Shown here in pieces: positions 59,201-64,000 of a stretch of 64,000 bases of DNA. How positions within the stretch are numbered: the first letter of the stretch is position 1; each line of letters starts with the position of its first letter. The stretch is taken from NCBI GenBank assembly GCA_034638255.1, contig JAWPGT010000090.1, positions 19,576 through 83,575 on the forward strand. Direction: 5' to 3'. The DNA is from Coprinus comatus. Taxonomy: Eukaryota; Basidiomycota; Agaricomycetes; Agaricales; Agaricaceae. The notes below the pieces were generated by a model. The model saw only the letters and a program-made list of their open reading frames with translations, had not been told where the DNA came from and searched no databases. A program made the position numbers and the translations under genes.

Positions 59201-60564
59201 CTTGGAGAAGTCAAAGAATTTCTCGGTATGTGCATCAGGAGAGATCGAGCTAATTGAAAGATCTATCTTGATCAATGTGCTTATTTAGAAAAGATCCTGG
59301 AAAGGTTTAAAATCACTGGCTCTGACTGTGATACCAAACCGGCGCAAACTCCGCTGCCAGAAGGGTACTATCCAGTTCCTAACGACAAGCTGATCAACTC
59401 CTCCATCCGTTCTAGGTACCAACAGGTGATTGGATCACTGTTGTACATTGCTATTGGCACACGTCCAGACATTTCGTTCGCTGTGACTAAGCTAAGTCAA
59501 CATTCTCATAACCCTACAGAAGAACATTTACGTAGAGCTCTCTATATTTGTAGATACCTATTAGCAACTCGGGAATACCGAATGACGCTTAATGGTTCTG
59601 GTAATGAGGGTTTCATCGCTTACAGTGATTCTGATTGGGCTAGTGATCCTTCTACTCGAAGATCCCAAACTGGTTATCTGTCCACTGTTGCATCCTGTCC
59701 AGTAGCCTGGGTCAGTAGATCACAGAAGACTGTTGAAACAAGAGCGTAGCATGTATGCTAAGGTAGGTACAACTTAGACTTACTGAGGGTGGTTGTTGAG
59801 GTAGAAAAGAACTTAAGTATATAATGCCAACTAGAGCCAGATACCTCTATCTCAGTCCCAGAGTGAATATAGTTAGGAACTGAGGTACGTTAATGCACTT
59901 ATGTTGGTTTATATGTTCGTCGTCACGTGTTGTTCTTCTACACTCCTCCTCAACTCTGCCGTCGAACTATTAAATCAACAATTCAAAAGTGGTTGTTTAG
60001 AACGTGAAGGTAGGTTGGGGAATGGTGTTGTTATACTGTTCTACTACAAGGTTTATATACGTTAATGCAATGGTCTGTGCGAGAACATATTTGAATCACA
60101 TGTTCATCTAGCGTAATGCCATTAGAGAATGTCATTGTAGAACTAATAATAGTTCAACAAAGACTATTGCATTATCGTCCACAGAGGCTGAGTATATGGC
60201 TATTTCTGATTGTAGTCATCAGTCCATCTGGATCAGAAGCCTAATGACTGAACTTGGTTTACATAATAGTGAACCAATGGATATTTGTGGAGACAATATG
60301 GGCTCTCTCTTTATCACGCAAAATCCTGCCATCGAGAAGAGATCAAAACACATAGATATCATCTTCCACTTCATTTGTCAAGTAATTGATGAAAAGAAGG
60401 TTCAGCTCTATTTTATCCCAGGCACTGAAAACCCTGCTGATCTTCTCACGAAGAATCTTGGACATGTGAAGTTTGAATACTTCCATGATAACTATTACGG
60501 GTTGGAGTTTTCTAATCCCACATATAGTGCTGCCAAGTGCTCAAATAATATGTCCTCAACATAG
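56296..60564 (+). pseudogene. Copia Pol: protease, integrase, RT and RNase H
   Basis: Protease: WLLDSGASFNCTPH (56460). Integrase: HHRLAHPGKEVL...CDGCAHGK (56865-56985), then catalytic LIHSDLLEF, IQTDNGGEY and HQQNGRAERLN (57040-57350). A long Pro/acidic linker (57780-58440) separates the RT: WVFNEKSDGRKRARLVAKGF, VDVKTAYLYGKLDEEIYM and the catalytic VVYIDDVLF (about 59107). RNase H: AYSDSDWASDPSTRRSQTGY and, after the inserted LTR, SSTEAEYMAIS (60179) and CGDNMGS, ending at 60564. A frame shift lies near 56750. Stops at 56897, 57455, 59027 and 59255 each fit a C-to-T change in a CGA or CAA codon. Confidence 0.88.
59731..60159 (-). mobile_element. Antisense solo LTR (429 bp) in copia RNase H, AAGAC target duplication
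   Basis: The minus reading starts TGTTGAACTATTATTAG and ends GCTCTTGTTTCAACA, as in the host element LTRs. AAGAC flanks it at 59726-59730 and 60160-60164, and removal restores the RSQKT-to-ALSSTEAEY join. It is 213 bp longer than the 216-bp LTRs: extra sequence sits between GTAGTAG and TTGGCATTATATAC. So it came from a sister subfamily with a longer LTR. Confidence 0.93.
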
Positions 60565-60600
60565 GGCGCTTCTTAGCTGCCATGTTCAAATTCAGGGGAG

Positions 60601-60816
60601 TGTTGAACTATTATTAGTTCTACAATGACATTCTCTAATGGCATTATGCTAGATGAACATGTGACTCAATATGTTCTCGCACGGACCATTGCATTAACGT
60701 ATATAAACCATGTAGTAGTTGCATTATATACTTAAGTTCTTTCTACCTCAACAACCACCCTCAGTAAGTCTAAGTTGTACCTACCTTAGCATACATGCTA
60801 TGCTCTTGTTTTAACA
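60601..60816 (+). repeat. Copia 3' LTR
   Basis: 216 bp, pairs with 53850-54065. Confidence 0.95.
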
Positions 60817-60821
60817 TTCCT

Positions 60822-61540
60822 AACTGACGGGGAAATTGGACATGATTAAACAGGATTTTATGACTCAGAGTAGTGTTGTTACCTCAGCTTTTTGAGGTGA
60901 CAGTAGATACTATCTACTGTCAATGATTTTGCTTTTTTTCACACTACACAGTACATATTCATTGATGTCGGATTTTCAAATTCTCACCCGTGTGGAGCAC
61001 AGGACACCTACTAGTCTATTATACAAAAGACAAAGGCTTTTTCTCATGAGACAAATGTCAAAGACAAATGTCAAAATGCTCTAGTTAAAAAATACTATAC
61101 ACAGTTTAGGGTCAAGCCAAGCATGAAAGACAATTGGCCGGAAGGTCAATTTCCATGGAGATCGAGTGGGGAAGTGGACATGATAACATTTAAAACGGTA
61201 ATATTACATGAATAATGGGTGCATGATGATGTCGAACAGTGTCATGTTCTAATGCAAAAGGAAACAGTGGCATCAAATGTTAAATACCAAATATGTAGTC
61301 CATCCATCTAGAGAATCTACTTTCATCTGGATCCTGGAGCTTTTCCACTTGCTTAGGACTTCAACAGAATAGATGTAGAACTTACTGTCAACAACTCAAT
61401 ATTAGGAAATCATTCTGTTTTAATCCCTACTCAAAACTCACTAGACATGGGCTTAACATACCATCATGTGCATGACAGAATTAGCCCCAAGTCAGATACA
61501 TCTTATGGGGATTTGGATAATACAGATCTAGGTCCTTTCC
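60822..61540. other. Non-coding stretch between copia and the Helitron terminus
   Basis: Continuous with 53684-53844 once copia is removed. A short frame (TRQAPLCVKTGAFLTDGE) spans the copia insertion site and suggests an older decayed gene. A perfect 11-bp inverted repeat with a 1-nt spacer lies at 60898-60922. No gene recognised. Confidence 0.45.
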
Positions 61541-61572
61541 CTAGCCCGTGCGTAGCACGGGTACACCGCTAG
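61541..61572 (+). mobile_element. Helitron 3' terminus
   Basis: A 7-bp stem CCCGTGC (61545-61551) and GCACGGG (61555-61561) with loop GTA, followed 7 bases later by CTAG (61569-61572) and then T. This hairpin plus CTRR-T signature is the canonical Helitron 3' end. No RepHel helicase ORF is present, so this would be a non-autonomous or truncated copy. The 5' TC end was not located; the body should lie to the left. Confidence 0.8.
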
Positions 61573-61818
61573 TTTTTTTAAATAGAAAAGGAGCCATTAC
61601 ACAACTTTAAAGTAAACCCGGGCGGAAATTGGTTAGTGACATCAACGTGTGGCATGTTTACACCGAGCACCTACAGTTACATTACCCTTGACTGTGCATT
61701 CTGGTGTTAAACTTTGAATTTCTGGATTTTCGACTTGAGCGTTTAACAAAAGTGTGGCGTTGATGGCATGTATGACATAATCCGGGTATAAGAGATCAAT
61801 GACTAAGTTATCAGTGTC
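61573..61818 (+). promoter_or_regulatory. VPS36 5' flank
   Basis: The 246 bp between the Helitron end and the VPS36 start codon. No TATA box stands out. The Helitron insertion lies close enough to affect the promoter. Confidence 0.4.
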
Positions 61819-63944
61819 ATGGCTCTCAAACGTTTCTCTTCGCCAGTTGACGGCAGTATACCACTAGAAGCCCTCCTTTTTCCTACAGAAGACTTACTTG
61901 CATCTCAAGATAATCTTGGCATATACGACGGGTATGACTCCTTCCTCTGCTATGGATTAAACTCTGATGAACACACCAAAGTAATCAGAAATCACCCCAG
62001 CACCAGAATGGCACGATATACACCACCTCTCTCAGGCTTTTTTACATTTCAGCGCATCAAGGCCCGAATTACAATGATGCGTCATTCTCAGTGGATCTAG
62101 AATGTATCACAAAGACGGAATACTATGCTGGCCTGTTCACATCCTCGCCCAAAATCACATTGTTCCTTTCCAAACCTTTATCGTCTACAAGAAGTAACGA
62201 AGGAATTGACTACAATTATACCGAAGGTACTAGCGGACAAGTGGTAGAAGAATGGGAGTGTGAAGTATGCGGCAACAAGAACCGTTTATCTATAGGACAA
62301 CGATTAACTTCCGGATTACCATGCGAACTATGTGGTGTACCTCGATCCTCAGGATATACTTCAGCTTCAGCCTCAACCTCAACACCCTCTGCAAATAACT
62401 CAGCACCATCGCACTCCCAATCACCACGCCACCATTCTCAAGTTAAATCACTTTCAACCGCATCCACGCCCAGTATTCGTGAGGGTGGACTCCAGAGAAA
62501 GCCAAGTTCTGTCTCTTGTCCGGCTTGTACCTTTCTGAATCATCCATCTGTAAAAGAGTGCGAAATATGCGGGTCAAAGCTACCTTCTCTGACCAATTAT
62601 GGAACATCGGCCTCTGGGACTAAATCTGCACCTATCACTAGAACTACTTCTCCTTTCTCCTCCGAAGACGAGGATAAAGCAGAGATAATGAAACTTAGTT
62701 TTAGAAAAGGTGGTGATAAATCGTTCTATGCTGTTCTGAAAAGAGCTCTGAAGACGAAAGCTTGGGAGGTATGTTTAAATTTAGTTGTTCTAAACATGTG
62801 GTGATTTGAACATTTACTGATGGATCATATTTGTTTCAGGGGAATATAATGCACAATCCAATTACGCTAAGTGTTAGCAGATCATCAGACGAGGCAGGGA
62901 GTCCACTCCCAGGTGGCGGAATTAGTACGTTAACCAATTGAACTGATACATGCGCATATATTCATCAAAATTTGACCAGGTGGAATTCTTAGGACAACAC
63001 TTTCGTCTACCGAGGGTCGCAGTTTGGAGATAAAAGATGCTCTCCAGGATCTAGAAGCATTGATGATCAAAGCCAAAGATATGGTGCGACTTGCAGCGGA
63101 GTTGAACGACAAACTTACTGCTGCAACTTCATCTTCTGCATCTTTAACGACGTCATCTTCCACGTATGCATCTAGTACAACATCAACAACAATAGCAGTT
63201 CCAGAAGAAGCAGAATTCATTCGGTCCTCACTTTCTCAGTTGGGTTTAAGTATGCCTACAACAGCAGTCACGAATGATATGATTAAAGACGAAACGGCAT
63301 GGATTTCTTCACTAGCAAGAGAACTAAGTAGTGTCCTGAAAGGAATGATGACCGTTAATTCAAATTCAACAACGACAACGACATCTGGTACAAGAACGGG
63401 AACGGAGAGAGGAATTATAGCTTTGGATGAAGTATGGTGTGGTTGGAATCGTGCAAGAGGTGTATCATTGTTACCACCAAGCACATTTTTACAGGTTATA
63501 CCGCTTTTACCCCAGTATACGGATCCTCCTATACAACAGAGAAGGTTTAAAAGATCTGGAGTGGTGGTTTTACATACTCCCGAGTTTTCACAAAGAGAGT
63601 TTAGGGAACGTGTTAAACGAGGTTTATTATCAGCTCCTGCACCAAATTTACAAAATCTTGGAATCGAAAATGAGGGAAGTAGGAGTGGGAATGGAAATGG
63701 GAGTGGAAACGGAAACGGAAAAAGAACAGGAGGGCCGAAAACTACAATGGATATTGCGGTGGAAGAAGGTATTACAGTTGCACTTGCACAAGAAATGATG
63801 GAAGAGGTTGAAGAGATTGGAGATGTGGTGAGAGATGATGCTGGTTGTGCGATTAGTGAAAGTGGTGTTGGTGTTGGTGTTGGAATGAAATGGTGGATTA
63901 ATGTGTTTCAAGGATATTCGTGGGATGGAGAACAAATTGATTAG
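61819..63944 (+). CDS. VPS36: ESCRT-II subunit Vps36
   Basis: Four exons: 61819-61931, 61982-62768, 62840-62924 and 62980-63944, about 649 codons. The GLUE domain is split as in yeast: MALKRFSSPVDG...DNLGIYDG, NGTIYTT, RLFYISA and TKTEYYAGLFTSSPKITLFL. Two NZF-type zinc fingers are inserted: WECEVCGNKNRL...CELCG (62251-62340) and CPACTFLNHPSVKECEICG (62518-62574). The C-terminal winged-helix core follows: DALQDLEALMIKAKDMVRLA, ALDEVWCGWNRARGVSLLPP and MDIAVEEGITVALAQEMMEE. It acts at endosomes, binding ubiquitinated cargo and phosphoinositide in the ESCRT-II complex. Intron 1 (50 bp) was set by frame: only the join GG|T keeps the conserved GNQKSP reading. No defects. Confidence 0.92.
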
Positions 63945-64000
63945 GATTCGTTGTGGGTGTACATATCGCGTTCAGTTTAAAGTCGGAAGGTGTATTATAG

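Larger units (their letters stand above)
53850..60816 (+). mobile_element. Ty1/copia element, complete but inactivated, with TTCCT target duplication
   Basis: 6,967 bp. 216-bp LTRs (53850-54065, 60601-60816) differ at four positions. TTCCT lies at 53845-53849 and 60817-60821. The internal order gag, protease, integrase, RT, RNase H is that of copia. A purine-rich tract (TTCAGGGGAG, 60591-60600) precedes the 3' LTR. Several stops and an antisense LTR in RNase H (59731-60159) show it is dead. Confidence 0.95.

Overview
The window is nuclear DNA of a filamentous basidiomycete, most likely an Agaricomycete. It has intron-dense genes with 48-70 bp GT-AG introns, two FunK1 fungal-type protein kinases, KDZ-family transposases with a CxC2-type cysteine cluster, a fungal integrase-core (DDE) transposase, Ty3/gypsy chromoviruses, a Ty1/copia element and a Helitron end. 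I cannot name the species from sequence alone.

Layout. 1-9.4 kb: two KDZ transposase genes on the + strand. The first is cut by the left window edge, by a 564-bp MITE and by a 3-kb element with inverted LTR-like ends. 9.8-18.8 kb: a decayed chromovirus (gypsy A, minus strand), itself hit by a 347-bp solo LTR and by a ~2-kb insert carrying a ~160-bp periodic repeat. A small LTR cluster follows to 19.2 kb. 19.3-36.3 kb: a host gene block of FunK1-1 (-), eIF2D/Tma64 (-), a THEM6-like thioesterase (+), FunK1-2 (+) and glycogen phosphorylase (-). It also holds a FunK1 relic at 22.6 kb and a duplicated thioesterase 3' end at 31.5 kb. 38-61.6 kb: a second transposon island. An integrase-core gene was split by a solo LTR, which was then split by a 7.9-kb gypsy element (B), each step marked by an exact 5-bp target duplication. 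Gypsy C and LTR fragments follow, then a copia element with its own antisense LTR insertion, then a Helitron 3' terminus at 61.57 kb. 61.8-63.9 kb: VPS36 (ESCRT-II), complete.

How the parts relate. The five host genes and VPS36 are unrelated housekeeping or signalling genes and do not form a pathway. The two FunK1 paralogues, the relic and the duplicated thioesterase tail suggest local duplication rather than functional clustering. The transposon islands show layered insertion that can be ordered in time. In the KDZ and copia elements almost all nonsense codons are of the kind made by C-to-T change at CGA or CAA.

Most notable candidates: (1) an ORF antisense to gypsy B pol that encodes a Zn2Cys6-like cysteine cluster, a basic region and a coiled coil; (2) an acidic protein tail downstream of KDZ-1 with three tandem SUMO-interaction-like motifs; (3) a third ORF in gypsy A/C, after pol, with paired zinc knuckles and a C-terminus that runs into the LTR; (4) the exon/intron-like ~160-bp repeat array at 13.8-14.8 kb. 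No CRISPR array, rRNA gene or complete tRNA gene was seen.
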